NCBI RefSeq assembly: GCF_030052815.1
Contig: NC_079505.1
Coordinates: 65,315,899-65,379,898 of the forward strand
Length of the DNA: 64,000 nucleotides
Source of the DNA: Hevea brasiliensis
Lineage: Eukaryota; Streptophyta; Magnoliopsida; Malpighiales; Euphorbiaceae
Direction of reading: 5' to 3'
Positions 35,017 to 48,073 of the stretch are shown one piece after another; position 1 is the stretch's first letter, and each line of letters opens with the position of its first letter. The notes beneath the pieces were generated by a model that did no database searches, was not told the origin of the DNA, and was given only the letters and a program-made list of their open reading frames with translations. Position numbers and translations under genes: made by a program.

Positions 35017-38000
35017 TGTCACACCTTACCTCTCCATAAGGCATAACATTATCCCGTCATATACCTAATGAATTACCGAACTTCGCCTACTGATAACTCA
35101 TTAGATATACTACAAGGGATTTTAAATCAAATTCAATTCATTTTAAGATGTAAAGTGAAGTTGAATCATTATTAAAAGTCCTTAATTGGAGTTTAGGTCA
35201 TAAGTTAGAATTTTGATTAATTCGACATTTCAAAAATTTTATAAAAATTTCGACAGAGTGCCGGCTATAATTTGAGAAAATAGTTCCTCAAAACCTATTA
35301 AAAACACTCCCAATATGTATTTCAACCACAACTCCAATAATTTTCAACACAATTCACCTCAATCAACACAATGCAACACATTTTCAATAAACCTATTATC
35401 ATTTAATTTAATTCAATTTACATACAAAAGTCTCAATTTATAGAAAAGAAAATAAAAATTATTATTAATACAAACTTTAAGGTACAACTGCTCATTGAGT
35501 TCTACAATACATATGAACAACTAATTTACATCAAAATAAATTTACAAGGGTATAAAATTTTATAACCGTACAAAATCCAATACAAATCCCTTCACTGCAG
35601 CTAAAAGCAGCTAGCTGCTTTATCCTTCCCCCTATCTGTGATAGTAAGAAAAAGTCATCACTGATTACTATACTCAGTGGTGCACAATAATAAACTTTAA
35701 AGCCATTAAAAATAAAGGCATTTATCAATAAACAAAAATTTAAAACTTTTCACAATCATAGTTCGTAAAATTGATGTCAATATTTTTAACACCATTTTAT
35801 CAAAATAAATTTATAAATCATAGTGTTGCCAATCAATAACACAACTTAGGTCATGACACAAAATTTCCAAACAATGCTGTGTTGTACACTACGACAAAGC
35901 AATCTCAACCCCACTAATCGAAATTAATGAGGGAGGTGCTAGCTAGGTATATGAGTACTCATCCAATCTCAACCTCAAATGGGCAAGCTAGAGAGGGAGG
36001 AATTTAGTCAATCTCAACCCCATAAATGGAGGAGGAACACAATGATATTGCCATGCCAAGTGTAATCTAGAAATCCATTTCAAAATCATATCGTTCAAAC
36101 ATTTCATGCAAAGCACTAAAAATTTTCATTTCAAATTTTTCATTTATAAGGTAGGCAACACAACATTTCTCAAAGCCATAATAAACACAAATTGTTCACA
36201 ATACGTATTCAAATAAATTTCCAAGTAGAAAACAAGAAGTTAAAATTATTGTGCACAAACCTCTTATGTTCGCCTTAACTTAATCCGCTCTACCTCCTTC
36301 CTCGAAAGGCTCTTTTCCCACTAAAATACAAAATTAAAGTGTCTCAATACCTATCCAAATTATTTATAATAATAAGTCCAACTATTGAATTTTTCACTTT
36401 AAATTTACTTATAAAGTCTCATAAATTGAGTTCTTTGCATTTTCTTTGCATTTTTTGCTATGGTGGTTACTATTCATTAGACTAGTTATGGAAAATGATG
36501 AATTTTCCATAAATAATAGGTAAGCTAGTTCTAATTACACCCACATACCACATTTTAGATCACAATTTTGTTGGCTTTGTTGCCAATTGAAATTCAAAGC
36601 TCATTGGAAGAAATTTCAAAAATTCAGATTCGGTTATTTGGGTTTACTATTCTATTGGATCTTTATACAGTAGAAATTTGGTCAACTTTCCTCCATCAAA
36701 GTTATTCCTTAATGTGTCTAGTTTAATTCCCTCTTTGAATCACTCCATTTGGAGTTTTGTAGTTCAAGTTATGACACTTTTACCAAAACTGGCCGGATTG
36801 GTCATTTCCAGATTTTCTGGGCAACTTTTTGGTTCTGACAGTTTTGATAACCTAACTTTGGTTGGTAATTTGACCATGTTATGGTCATGATTTGGGTTTG
36901 TATTCTTCATGAAAGTTGTTCTACTATGTCTAAGCTTTTCAATGATTCAAAAATCAGGTCATTTGGACCTCTCTACACAAAGTTATGACTATTTGAACAT
37001 GTACTGTTCATTTGGTCAATTTTGCCTAGTAACAAGGTACTAATTCCGGATTCAAGCAGATTTTAGATCCACTTAGGGTCAGTTTGAGGGCAAGGTTTCT
37101 ACATAAAAATTGTTTCATTAGGACCCTATTTTCATCTCCAATTAGCATCACACCAATTGGAGCAACAGAAGTCAACTTATAGCCTCTCAAATGGACAAAG
37201 GTCAAGCTGTCCAGAACTTGGCCCTTCCACATTACCAACTATTTCAATTCCATTCATTCAATTGTACTTATAAGCACAACAATTGACCAATTTAAGCATC
37301 AACAATACCAATTGGTCATCAATTCTCAAAAATCCCCAAATCCTACCAAACCCTAATTATCAAGAACCTTAATTTCCCAATTGCTTAATTCATGTTAATT
37401 TAAACATACTAATCACTTTTACATATTCATTTAAGCTTAATTACACCCTTAATTTCATTCAAACCCATCAAACCCTAAACCCCTCTATAGTAGCCGAAAT
37501 TTTTGGTCTTTCATACCCACATGATTTTTTCAAATTTTTATGCAATATTATATTTCTTTTAAATCTCAACTTAATGAATTGAAAAGGAAATTCAAGTTTG
37601 GAAGGGACTTACCTTAATTTGATGATTTTCCCAACTCCCATTTCTTCTTAGTTTTCCTTGAATTCCTTCTTCTAAGCTTCTCTTTGAAGCTCAATTAAAG
37701 ATTTTCCATAACTTTTGTAGGAAAATTATGGGAAAAAGTAGGATTTCAAAAGCTTATATAAGCTTAATAATGGAGGAATTTAGAGAGAGAGTTTGAGAGA
37801 GAGTGGGACGACAAGGGGTAGAGAAGAAGACTAAAATTTTCTTTTTAATTTTTATTTTCTATTTATATTTATCTCAAAATAATATAATTAAATTATAAAT
37901 TTTTATTACCTCATTCTTACATCATTGATGATGTCATAAAGCTTTTTAAATTTGGATTTTTCATTTCTTTTTCCTTTTCTTTCACTCACCTCTTCACTTG

Positions 38001-38491
38001 TAATCTATTTTTCACAATTTTAATTTCCTATATTTTAATGGACATTTAGGCCAAGAGTCACTTCTAAGAGTGAATTGACCATATTGCCCTTTATCGGTCT
38101 GATCGATTTTTCCAATAGCGCTAGATTGCTTTCTGAACTCTAATTCAATTATTTGAGCTTGTTCTCTATTCTTTTCTGTGGTTTTCACAATACCATTAAC
38201 TTTGCAATTATCCTAGCCCTGGGGTGCCATAAGGTCCCACACGAAATCAGGATAGCGACTGAGCTCGCATCCACTTCTCGGTTCGGTCACTCATCGCTAT
38301 GACCTCGGCTCATTTAACCCATTATACTTTGTTTTTCTTATTTGTATTTCACCTTCATATAATTTCTATTAATTTTTATTTAGGGCTTTTCTAAATGGCA
38401 CAGACATAGTTTTAGACATTCTGACTATCCAGACAGATATCAGTGACCGGAACAGTAGAATGTATAGACTACTTACCATGGGGGTGTTACA
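35017..38491 (-). repeat. Gypsy-B 5' LTR (3.5 kb)
   Basis: On the minus strand it begins TGTAACACCC at 38,491 and ends GGTGTGACA at 35,017. It is related to, but clearly diverged from, the Gypsy-C LTRs, sharing the terminal blocks, the ATTACCGAACTTCGCC-type block and CTCCATTTGGAG at 36,743-36,754. It is the only LTR left of Gypsy-B. LINE sequence begins directly after it, so AATAT (38,492-38,496) may be its target duplication; the partner copy is lost. Confidence 0.88.
37750..37765 (-). promoter_or_regulatory. Palindromic TATA region of the Gypsy-B LTR
   Basis: AAGCTTATATAAGCTT, a perfect 16-bp palindrome containing a TATATAAG word on the minus strand, with about 2.7 kb of LTR downstream. 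A promoter role is inferred from the word alone. Confidence 0.4.
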
Positions 38492-38740
38492 AATATGGTG
38501 TTTGATATATGTAATTTGAGCAGAGAGTTAGACTTAGTTCTCTTTAAGTTTGTCACAAGGAACTATAATAGAGCAGCTCACTTCATAGCCCAAAAGGTGT
38601 TGCATAATACTTCCTTTGCTGTTAATCTGTTGTATCAACACTAGGTTGTATCAGGTTCACTACTCGTTTAGCTTTATTTATAAATTTTCTCATCTTCAGA
38701 CAAAAAAAAAATTATACCAAAAAAAAAATGAAAAGTCAGC
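38492..38740 (+). pseudogene. LINE ORF2 C-terminus (RNase H tail) and A-rich 3' end
   Basis: From about 38,500 a frame reads VFDICNLSRELDLVLFKFV, then RNYNRAAHFIAQ, and stops at a TAG near 38,643. The R-N-x-A-A-H-x-I-A pattern is the end of the RNase H-like domain that closes plant L1 ORF2. The 3' untranslated part follows, with two A runs (38,701-38,729). With the LINE on the same strand at 250-4,320, this is best read as the far end of the same element, separated from it by Gypsy-B and its cargo. The coding part between RT and this tail is missing. Confidence 0.75.
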
Positions 38741-39223
38741 TATCAATGCTGTCAAAAAGTTGAAGCATAACCCTTTCAAGCCAAGGACCACAGACCAGGA
38801 TGGCCATGGAAGAGGGTGAAGATAAAAATGATAAATTCAGCATCTTGTTAATGGAATTACCACTGAAAAGTCTATTTCTTCGAAAGTTGAGAAATTAAGA
38901 TCACCTAGAAGGGAATATCATAAAAATAACTAATAGAACCTATTGCCAATTTAAAAGTAATTTATTTAGTTAAATCAACTTTTGATGCTTTACATCTACC
39001 TAAAATAGAGACCATAGGCACTTCTAAATAGGCCAAAACATATTGTTCAAAGATTTCAATTCTACAAATCTTTTGGCCAAATGTTAGATCTTAGATAAGA
39101 TGAGCTTGTTTAGTGCATATTTACTAATTCAAGGTTCTGACTCTCATGGCCAAGCTTACCTCCATAGAAAATAAGAAATCAAATTGACCCTAGTATGATT
39201 GGCTAATTTGTTGATTTTTTTTT
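38741..39223. other. Intergenic stretch without recognisable features
   Basis: Moderately AT-rich. A short open frame ends at 38,819 and an ATG near 38,800 opens about 35 codons, but neither resembles anything I recognise. It could be the flank of the LINE insertion. Confidence 0.5.
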
Positions 39224-39818
39224 AAAAAAAATTAATATTTAACCCTTGTATTTTAACAAAACTAATTATTTGGTATATGTATTTTGAAAAAAATACTATT
39301 TAGTCTCTATATTTTGCTTTCGCTAAAATATTTAATCCCTCTATCAAATTTTTCATTATTCATGCTATTCGAACTACTATTTATTCTCTCTGTCAAAATT
39401 TTTATTATTCATACTATTCAAACTACTTTTTAATCTATTCATGTTATTCAAACTAATATTTAATCCCTATATTTTAAGAAAACTAATTAGTTAATTTTTA
39501 TATTTTGAAAAATACTACTATTTAGTCTCTCTATTTTTAGTAAAACTAATTCGTTGATCTATGTATTATAAAAAAATATATTATTGGGTAAAAATATAAA
39601 TTTTGCTGTGTGGAAGCTAAATCTGAATTTACATGTTTTTTAAATATTCAATTCCTTAGACATTATTTTTGCCTTTTTTTTTTCTAATGGAAAAAATTAA
39701 TAGAGGGACTAAATAGTTTAATAAAAGCAAAATACAGGGACTAAATAATATATTTTTTAAACTAAAGGGATCAGGCAATTAATTTCTTTAAAATGCAGGG
39801 ACTAAAAGTAATTTATCC
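39224..39818. mobile_element. MITE-like element with long inverted arms
   Basis: The left arm (from about 39,228: TTAATATTTAACCCTTGTAT, then blocks like TATTTAGTCTCTATATTTTG) pairs with the right arm ending near 39,818 (AGTCCCTGCATTTTAAAG and TATTTAGTCCCTGTATTTTG on the minus strand). The arms are over 100 bp and imperfect. Between them TATTCATGCTATTCGAAC-like words repeat three times. T runs on both sides blur the target duplication. No coding capacity. Confidence 0.65.
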
Positions 39819-40654
39819 ATTTTTTTTATTCAATGGAAGTCTAATCGGCTGGGATAACAACTTTGGCCCTTACAGTGAAAGGTAGCTCTTTCTGTTTCTT
39901 ATCGTAAATATGATAAATCTCATATTAGGTGAACAAAAAGATTCAAATTTGACACGGCATGTTTTGACACTCTATAATTTAAAAGGTAAAAAAATTAATC
40001 AGACTATCATTCATCGACATTTGGCTAATTCAATTCAACTTTGAGAAAGATTTAAAGAAAAATATTATTATAAAAAACAGTAGATGTTTAGTTTTATATT
40101 TTTATTACATGCCTAACTTCGATCCCTACTTGTTTTATTATCTAAAGTGTCTTTAAGTATAGGTTTTAGGTTTAAAGCATGCTTATAATAATAATAACAT
40201 ACATGAGAAGTCAATTTGTGGAACCCATTAGTCGGCTATGTCAAACTTGTAACCCAAGTTGATTTGATTCTTATCCGCCCAATTGCAAACCCATTTGTGG
40301 GTTGAGAAAGCCGTCTTAAAATTATTGGAATAATTTTATGACTTTTTTTTTTTTTCAGTTTAATTCTTACTCAAATGAACTTCTTAATCTTTTTTCATCT
40401 CCTTTTCCTTTCTACTTATTTTATTCTTTCTTTTAGCACGCAAACACATTGATTTTGTGCATATCATATGATAAAATAATTGAGATTATCTTTAGCCTCA
40501 TTAGAATTATTAAGTTGGGATTCTAGGTTGCACGCTTTGTGGAATTAACTACAGGAGTAAGGGCATTTGTCATTACTATTAGAGATATTATTAAAAAAAA
40601 TTAAAATATATTAATTATAGAATATTAAAAATTAAATTTAACATATTACAGACA
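39819..40654. other. Intergenic stretch without recognisable features
   Basis: AT-rich sequence with poly(T) runs (for example near 40,340). I see no coding frame or clear repeat. Confidence 0.5.
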
Positions 40655-41149
40655 AGATAAATTTCAAAAGTCGTTTCTGAATTTTAGGGGTTATAACAGA
40701 ATTGTTCCTGAACTTAAAAATATAAAATAAAATTTCCTGAACTTTAAAATTTTACATAGTAAAATCATTTTAACTCTCAATAGTCAGTTTATACAATCTA
40801 GAATAATATTGACGTGAATAATTCTCTCTTTTCTATGTGATAGTGGTAAAACTAGTTATTATTTTTTCACAAATTAACCATAAAAGAATTTTAGTTATAT
40901 ACAATAATGAAGTACTAGATATATAACAGATAATTAGAGAGATTTTACCTTAAAAAAACAACAATCATTCACATTATTACTATTTTTTATTGTTCACATT
41001 AGCGTATTACTTATAAGCCGGTTATTGAGAGTTAAAATGATTTTACTGTGCAAAATTTCAAAGTTCAATGAGTTTTATGTTATATTTTTAAGTTCATGGA
41101 GGCTTTATTATAATCCCTAAAATTCAAGAACAGTTATTGAAATTTATCT
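40655..41149. mobile_element. MITE-like element, about 495 bp, with arms of about 150 bp
   Basis: Left arm AGATAAATTTCAAAAG pairs with the right end AAATTTATCT. Pairing continues through TGAACTTAAAAATATAA and AAAATCATTTTAACTCTCAA for about 150 bp. Flanking TTACAGACA and TTTCAAACA match at seven of nine bases, a possible worn 9-bp duplication. Arm length and duplication size fit non-autonomous Mutator-like elements. The arm sequence is related to that of the element at 41,305. Confidence 0.75.
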
Positions 41150-41739
41150 GTTTCAAACATAAGGACATTAAAATCATGAAACAATTTTTTTTTAATTAAT
41201 GTTTTCAACATTTTAAATGATATTTAAAAAAAAATACTTTTTTAATCCTGAAACTCAATTCCAAACATGATGTAAGAGGTTCACATCAAATTCTCCTCTC
41301 ATCCGGATAAATTTTAACAACTGTTTTTAAACTTATATAGTTATAACACTACAGTTTTTTAACTTTAAAATGTAATATAAAATCCCCTAAACTTTCAAAT
41401 TTTGCACAGTAAAATCCCTCTGACTTTCAATTACTGATTTTTCAGTTAGAAACTGATGTGAATAGTTTCTGCATAGCATTTAGTCAATATTTCTCTCTCC
41501 TTTCTTATGCAGAGTGTAAAATTATTCTCTTTACGCATGAAAAATTATTCTATCCATAAAGAAAAAAACGATTCAATTTACACATGACTTAAGAGAGAAA
41601 ACAGAAATATTGATTAAGCTCCATGCTGGAACTGTCCAGATCAGCGTATAACTAAAAAACTGATAATTGGAGGTTAGAGAAATTTTACTGTACAAAATTT
41701 GAAATTTAATGGGGTCTTATGTTATATTTTTAAGTTGAG

Positions 41740-44700
41740 TGTCACACCTTATCCCTCTGTAAGGCACAACATGATCCCGTAGAATACCTAATGAACTACC
41801 GAACTTCACCTACCGATAATTCATTAAGTACCCTACAAGGGATTTTAAAACTATTTTCTTACATTTTGAAAGTTGTGAGCGTTTTGGTAGGAATTAAAAA
41901 TATTTATTCGAAGTTTTAAAACTACTTGAAATTTTTGTCTCATTTTTTTTTTCACAAATTTTACAAAAATTTCGACGGAGTGCCGTCTGTATTTTGAGAA
42001 AACAGTTCTTCAAATACCTGAGAAAAACACTTCCAATAAATTTTTCCACAACTCCCAACCCAAATCAACTCAATTCCATTTCATTCCACAATTCAACCAA
42101 AAATTTGTCATCTCAAAATATTTCACAATTTCATTCACATTGCATTTAGTACGAAATTTACAAATACAAATCTTAATTTACAAAAAGAAAGTCCAAAATA
42201 TCATTATCATAATTTATTATATAATTGTTCAACTTTACATTGATACATAAAACATTACAATATTTACATCAATTAACTATAAAGGTATAAATAAATACCC
42301 GTACAAAAGATCAGCGAAGGCTTTTCCAGTTCAGCAGCTCACTCTGCTGCTTTTTCCTTGCTCCTATCTGCGACAGCAAAATAAGCTATCACTGAGTATA
42401 AAAAAAACTCAGTGGTGCACAATAACAATTTGAAATACAGTACATAAAACATTCATTGATAAATCACAATTTTGGTGAAATAATTTAATAAACATAATAT
42501 TCCTAATTCATACACAACTTAAGCCATGACACAAAATTTCTGATCAATGCCGCGTTGTACACCACGACAAAGCAATCTACAACCCCACTAATCGAAATCA
42601 ATGAGGGAGGTGGCTAGCTAGCTAATGAGTACTCATCCGATCTACAACCTCAACTGGTAAACCAGAGAGGGAGGAAAAATAATCGATCTCACCTCATAAA
42701 TGGAGGAGAAATAATAAGGTACTGTCATGCTAAGTGTGAATAAAAAATCTATTTCAAACATTTTATTCAAATAATTCATGAGAAATCCGATAAATTTCCA
42801 AAGTCATAATTTCATTCACAAAGTGGCAACACAATTCATGATTAATACCAAATTTTCATAAATCATACCAGATCAATTTTTCAATGACAAAATGCTTAAA
42901 TAAGGTTTATTATGCACAAACCTGACGTGAGTCGCCTCTAGGCTCTGACTCAGTCTCTCAGACCTTCCGAGTCTTTTTCAACTGAAACACAAAATTTATA
43001 GTGTCTCAGTATCTTTACTTCATAACAATCCCAATAACTAATTTCAATATGTTTAAACTTACATTCTTGCAAATTTTCATGTTGAGGATACTATTTATAT
43101 TACTATTCAAGTCAAAATATTGACTTTCTTATACTTAAAAGGTATGGGAACTCCAACTATCCTCACATACCACATTTTGATCACCAATTTAGTTGGTTTT
43201 GGTTGTTTTCTCAAAACTTAGGTCTTTTAAGTAAAATTGTAAATTTTCAATTTTGGTGTCTTAGGTTGCACTGTTTCATTGGTCATTTTACTGTTAGAAT
43301 TGGGCTAAGTTTTCTTCATAAAAATTGTTCCTTATTGTCTTAAATTTATTCTCCTTATTGAATCACTCCATTTGGAGTTTTGTAGCTCAAGTTATAACCA
43401 TTTGAATCATGGCTGTCGGATTGGACTTAACCCAGATTTCTGGGCACCAAAACTGGTTCTGGCAGTTTTAGGTCGCCAACTTTGGGTGGCTAAGTGACTT
43501 GGTTAAGGGCATAATTTGAGTTTGTGTTCCTCATGAAAGTTGTAGGTCTATATCTCAAATTTTTACTGGTAAAATTTCAAGTCGTTTAGACCTAGCCCAA
43601 GTTATGGCCAAATGAACAAACATTGTTCATTTGGTCAATTTTGTATAGGTCAGATTGCCTAAGTCCGGATTTGATCAATTTGTTTACTAGGTTTTTGTCA
43701 CTTTTTGGGCATGATTCCTAAATAAAAAATGTGTCATTTTGTGTCTAGTTTCATTCCCAATTGGCGTCACACCAATTGGGCTTGTAAATTTTCAGTTTTG
43801 GTCCCTGAAAGGGATCTTGGTCATGTTGCCTGCATGCTGCCCACATTCAATCCGAATCTCCACTCACTTCCAACACTTTCTACATACACCAATTGGTTAC
43901 AAATGACTATTTCTCACCTTAAACAAGGTTAAACACACCATTTAACAAATTCTCACATTTTTGTCTTCCAAACCCTAGGTGCCAAAACCCTAATTCACAT
44001 ATTTGTTATATTTAATTAATTCTAAGCATACCAACATTATAATTAATTAAATCAAAACACAAGCAAATCACTCCCCTCATAGGCTGGCCGAATTTTTCTT
44101 TGGTCCTTCAACAATTATTTTCATTTCATTTTAAGCATAATTCTAGGTTTATTCAACTATAAATATAATTAATTCAACTAGAAAATCAAGTTTAGTTTAC
44201 TAACCTTAGTGCAGAATTTTCTTTCCTCTTCAACTCCTTCCTTTCTTCTTTCTTTCTCCTTAACCCTTATTTTCTAGTTGCCCAAACAAAATTTAATTAT
44301 GGAACTTGCAATTTCTATGGCTGAAATTTCATTTCTTCAAGCTCACAAATGAGCTTTCATGGAGTATTTTGAGAGGGAGAGGGTGAGAGAGAGAGGGACG
44401 GCAAAATGGAAGAGATGAAGACTTTCGCTAATTTTTTTTTTCTTTCTTTTATAAATTAATCCCTTATGGAAGACCACAATTATCCAAATATTATTATTAT
44501 TATTTTTTTAATTATAGTGTTTATTGCATTATGCATGATGTTATGCATGATGTCACCACTTTTCACTTTTCCTTTTTCTTTCTTTTTTTTATTTATTTTT
44601 CCATTAGTTCTTTAATTTAATTCTCGATTCTGAAATTTTCTTTTCTCCAATTTTATTTGACAGTTAGGTTAGGAGTCAGCTCTAGGGGTCAATTGACTAA

Positions 44701-45110
44701 ATTGCCCCTCGCCGGTTCGACCCGATTTGCAAATAATTCAATATTTCTTTCGGATCCTTGACCTAATTATTTGACTGGCTTAACAATTCTTTTTCGTGAT
44801 TTTCTCTTTTCCACTGTGTTCATAATAGTCCTAAGGACCGCGGCGTCATATTTTATGGTTCGAAATTTGAGTTTAAATCGACCTCGCAGTCCTTCCAGAG
44901 AAGGTCACCCATCGCTGTGACTCTCGGCTCATTTAACTTCTTATATTCTGTTTTTCTTATTTATACTTAACTAATTGGCAATTACTAATTATTTGTGTTC
45001 AGGGCTTATATAGTTGTCTTAAGTGTGGTTCTAATCCCCTAAATTATCCGGACCAACACCAGTCACCGGAATAATGAAATATACCAGGCTATGCAAATAG
45101 GGGTGTTACA
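41740..45110 (-). repeat. Gypsy-C 3' LTR (3,371 bp)
   Basis: On the minus strand it begins TGTAACACCCC at 45,110 and ends GGTGTGACA at 41,740. It is the partner of 49,981-53,365. CTCCATTTGGAG lies at 43,376-43,387. The open frame at 43,729-43,932 recurs in the other LTR (51,949-52,215) and has no recognisable content. Confidence 0.94.
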
Positions 45111-45112
45111 AT

Positions 45113-45123
45113 TCTCCCCCCCT
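45113..45123 (-). promoter_or_regulatory. Gypsy-C polypurine tract
   Basis: On the minus strand AAGGGGGGGAGAAT lies directly before the 3' LTR start. Confidence 0.88.
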
Positions 45124-45157
45124 TAAAATAAATTTCGTCTCAAAATTTTATCTGGTA

Positions 45158-46786
45158 TCAATCTCTGAACAGCTGTGGGTGCTGTCTCCTCATGTCCTCC
45201 TCTTGTTCCCAAGTAGCTTTTTGGCCCAAATGATGGTTCCACAACACTTTCACTAACGGTATCTGCTTGTTCCGTAGCTGCTTCATCTCATAAGCTAGAA
45301 TCTCTATGGGTTCTTCTTCATATGTAAGGTCTGGATTCACTTCAATTTCTTCTACTGGTAGTACATGAGATGGGTCTGATCGATACCTCCTCAACATGGA
45401 CACATGGAAGACATTATGTATCTTTTCCAACTCTGGAGGTAGTGCCAACCGATGTGCCAAAGGACCTACTCTTTCCAGAACCTCATATGGCCCAATGAAG
45501 TGAGGACTCAGTTTTCCCTTTCTGGCGAATCTCATAATTTTCTTTCAAGGGGAAACCTTAAGGAATACTTTCTCACCCACTATATACTCAATATCTCGCC
45601 TCTTCAGATCAATATAGGACTTCTGATGGTCTGATGCAGCCTTGAGTCGGTCTTTGATTAATATGATTTTCTCTTCAGTTTGCTGAACAATTTCTGGCCC
45701 AATTATCTTTCTTTCACCTACTTCATCCCAATAAAGGAGAGTTTTTCATTTTTTGCCATACAAAGCTTCATATGGAGGCATCCCAATGCTTGATTGGTAG
45801 CTATTGTTCTAAGCAAACTCAATCAAAGGCAAGTGCATGTCCCAACTGCCCTCAAACTCAATCACACAAGCCCGTAGCATGTCCTCCAAGATCTGAATTA
45901 CCCTCTCAGACTGGCCATCTGTCTGTGAGTGGAATATCATACTGAAGTTCAATCTAGTTCCTAGGGCTCTCTGAAGACTACCCTAGAATCTAGAAGTGAA
46001 CCTAGGATCTCTGTCTGATACGATGGATACTGGCACTCCATGTAGTCTCACAATCTCCTCAATGTACAACTCGGCCAATCTTTCTAAACTGTAGTCCATC
46101 CAAACTGGCAGAAAATGAGCAGACTTGGTCAGCCTGTCAACAATGACCCATATTGCATCATGACTCTTCTGTGTCCTCAGAAGTCCCATCACAAAATCCA
46201 TTGTTATTCTCTCCCATTTCAATTCTGGTACTGGTAGTGGATGTAACAACCCAACGGGTACTTGATGCTCTACCTTCACTTGCTGATAAGTTAGGCATTT
46301 GGAAACAAATTCGACCGCATCTCTTTTCATACCCATCCACCAATAATGCTCCTTTAGCCCTCTATACATTTTTGTACCACCAGGGTGCATGGCAAAAGGA
46401 GACTCATGTACTTCCTTCAAAATAATCTGCCTCAAATCAACATCATTAGGAACACACATTCTATCCTGGTGCAGTAATAGACCATCATCTCTTATTGAGA
46501 ATTCTGGTTTCTTGCCCTGTCGGACTTCTTCCAATAGCCTCTGATACTTTTGATCATTCTGAGCAGCCATTCGGATCTGATCAGTCAACACTAGCTGTAC
46601 ATGCCATACAACTGCTGTTTGCCCCACATCATTAATCTCTAAGCTGGCATGTAATGATCTCAACTCATGTACCATAAATAAAGGAGTAACCTGTAGACTT
46701 GCCATAGTCTTGCAACTTAAGGCGTTAGCCACCACATTAGCTTTCCCTGGCTGATAGTCTATCAGACAATCATAGTCTTTTATCAA
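45158..46786 (-). pseudogene. Gypsy-C integrase with GPY and chromodomain-like tail, broken
   Basis: Minus-strand blocks: the end of RNase H ([15 protein letters not shown]), the zinc-binding [10 protein letters not shown] and CLTYQQVK (the last cysteine changed to Tyr), core MDFVMGLL and [11 protein letters not shown], then a TAG where Gypsy-A has Trp (45,983). [13 protein letters not shown] follows, directly continued by ILEDML with no insert, then NNSYQ and ALYGKK. The C-terminal frame (45,535-45,158) reads KLSPHFIGPYEVLERVGPLA and HNVFHVSMLRRYRSDPSHV, and ends in VKVLWNHHLGQKATWEQEED, the chromodomain-like tail. It would insert the cDNA and steer the site. Damage includes stops and lost zinc ligands. 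Confidence 0.93.
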
Positions 46787-48073
46787 CTCTAACCATCTCC
46801 TCTATCTCAAATTTAACTCTTTTTGGGTGCCCAAATACTTCAAACTCTTATGATCTGTGTAGATATAACATTTCTCCCCATACAAATAGTGTCTCCAGAT
46901 CTTAAGAGCAAATACTATAGCTGCAAGCTCCAAGTCATATGTCGGATAGTTCCTCTCATGCGGTTTTAGCTGGCGTGATGCATAAGCAATAACATTCCAG
47001 TCTTGCATCAGTACACAGCCTAACCCATTATGAGAAGCATCGCTGTAAACTGTATATTCTTTACCCGAAGTAGGTAAAGTCAGGACTGGAGCCTCAGTCA
47101 AACACCTCTTTAATTCATCAAAACTCTACTAGCATTTATCTGTTCACTGAAATTTTACATCTTTTCGAAGTAATTTGGTTAATGGAGATGCCAACATGGA
47201 GAATCCTTTCACAAATCGACGATAGTATCCAACTAAACCAAGAAAATTACGAATCTCTGTGATATTTCTAGGTGGCTTCTAATTAAGGACAGCTTCTATC
47301 TTGCTAGGATCCACCTTAATACCCTCTACCGATACTACATGCCCCAAGAAAGATATTTCTTTTAGCCAAAATTCACACTTCGACAATTTAGCGTATGGCT
47401 GTTTCTCCCTCAAAGTTTGCAGTACAATGCGCAGATGTCTATCATGTTCTTCTGCATTCCTCGAATAAACCAATATATCATCTATGAATACCACAACAAA
47501 CTGATCGAGGTATGGTCTGAAGATATTATTCATCAGATCCATAAAAGCAGCTGGAGCATTAGTTAACCCGAATGGCATGACCAAGAACTCATAATGGCCA
47601 TAGCGGGTTCTAAAGGCAGTTTTAGAAATACTCTGCTCTTGTACTTTAAGCTGATAATAACCTGATCTCAGGTCAATTTTGGAGAACACAGCTACACCCC
47701 TCAACTGATCAAATAAGTCATCAATGCGGGGCAATAGGTATTTATTCTTTATTATCACATTATTCAACTGCCAATAGTCAATGCATAATCGGAGAGTGCC
47801 ATCCTTCTTCTTTACAAACAACACTGGCGCTCCCCAAGGTGACACACTAGGGCGGATAAAGCCCTTGTCAAGCAGCTCTTGCAACTGCACCTTCAATTCT
47901 TTTAGTTTTGTTAGTGCCATTCTGTATGGCATTATGGAGATTGGGTCCACACCAGGCATAACATCAATCTCAAACTACACTTTTCTTTCTGGAGGTAATC
48001 TTGGCAATTCATCAGGAAATACATCCAGAAAGTCACATGCTGTGGGGATGTCTCTCAATGCTGGACTACCCAC
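46787..48073 (-). pseudogene. Gypsy-C reverse transcriptase and RNase H, broken by stops
   Basis: Open from 47,959: [39 protein letters not shown] (DYRQLN in Gypsy-A), [32 protein letters not shown], catalytic FIDDILVYS (FIDD at 47,477-47,488) and [21 protein letters not shown] stop at 47,279 replaces the Trp of the MKWKPPRN block. RNase H resumes with [20 protein letters not shown] and YTDHKSL (47,101-46,802), up to a stop replacing Gln. The frame is kept across nearly all breaks, so the damage is mostly point stops. Confidence 0.94.
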
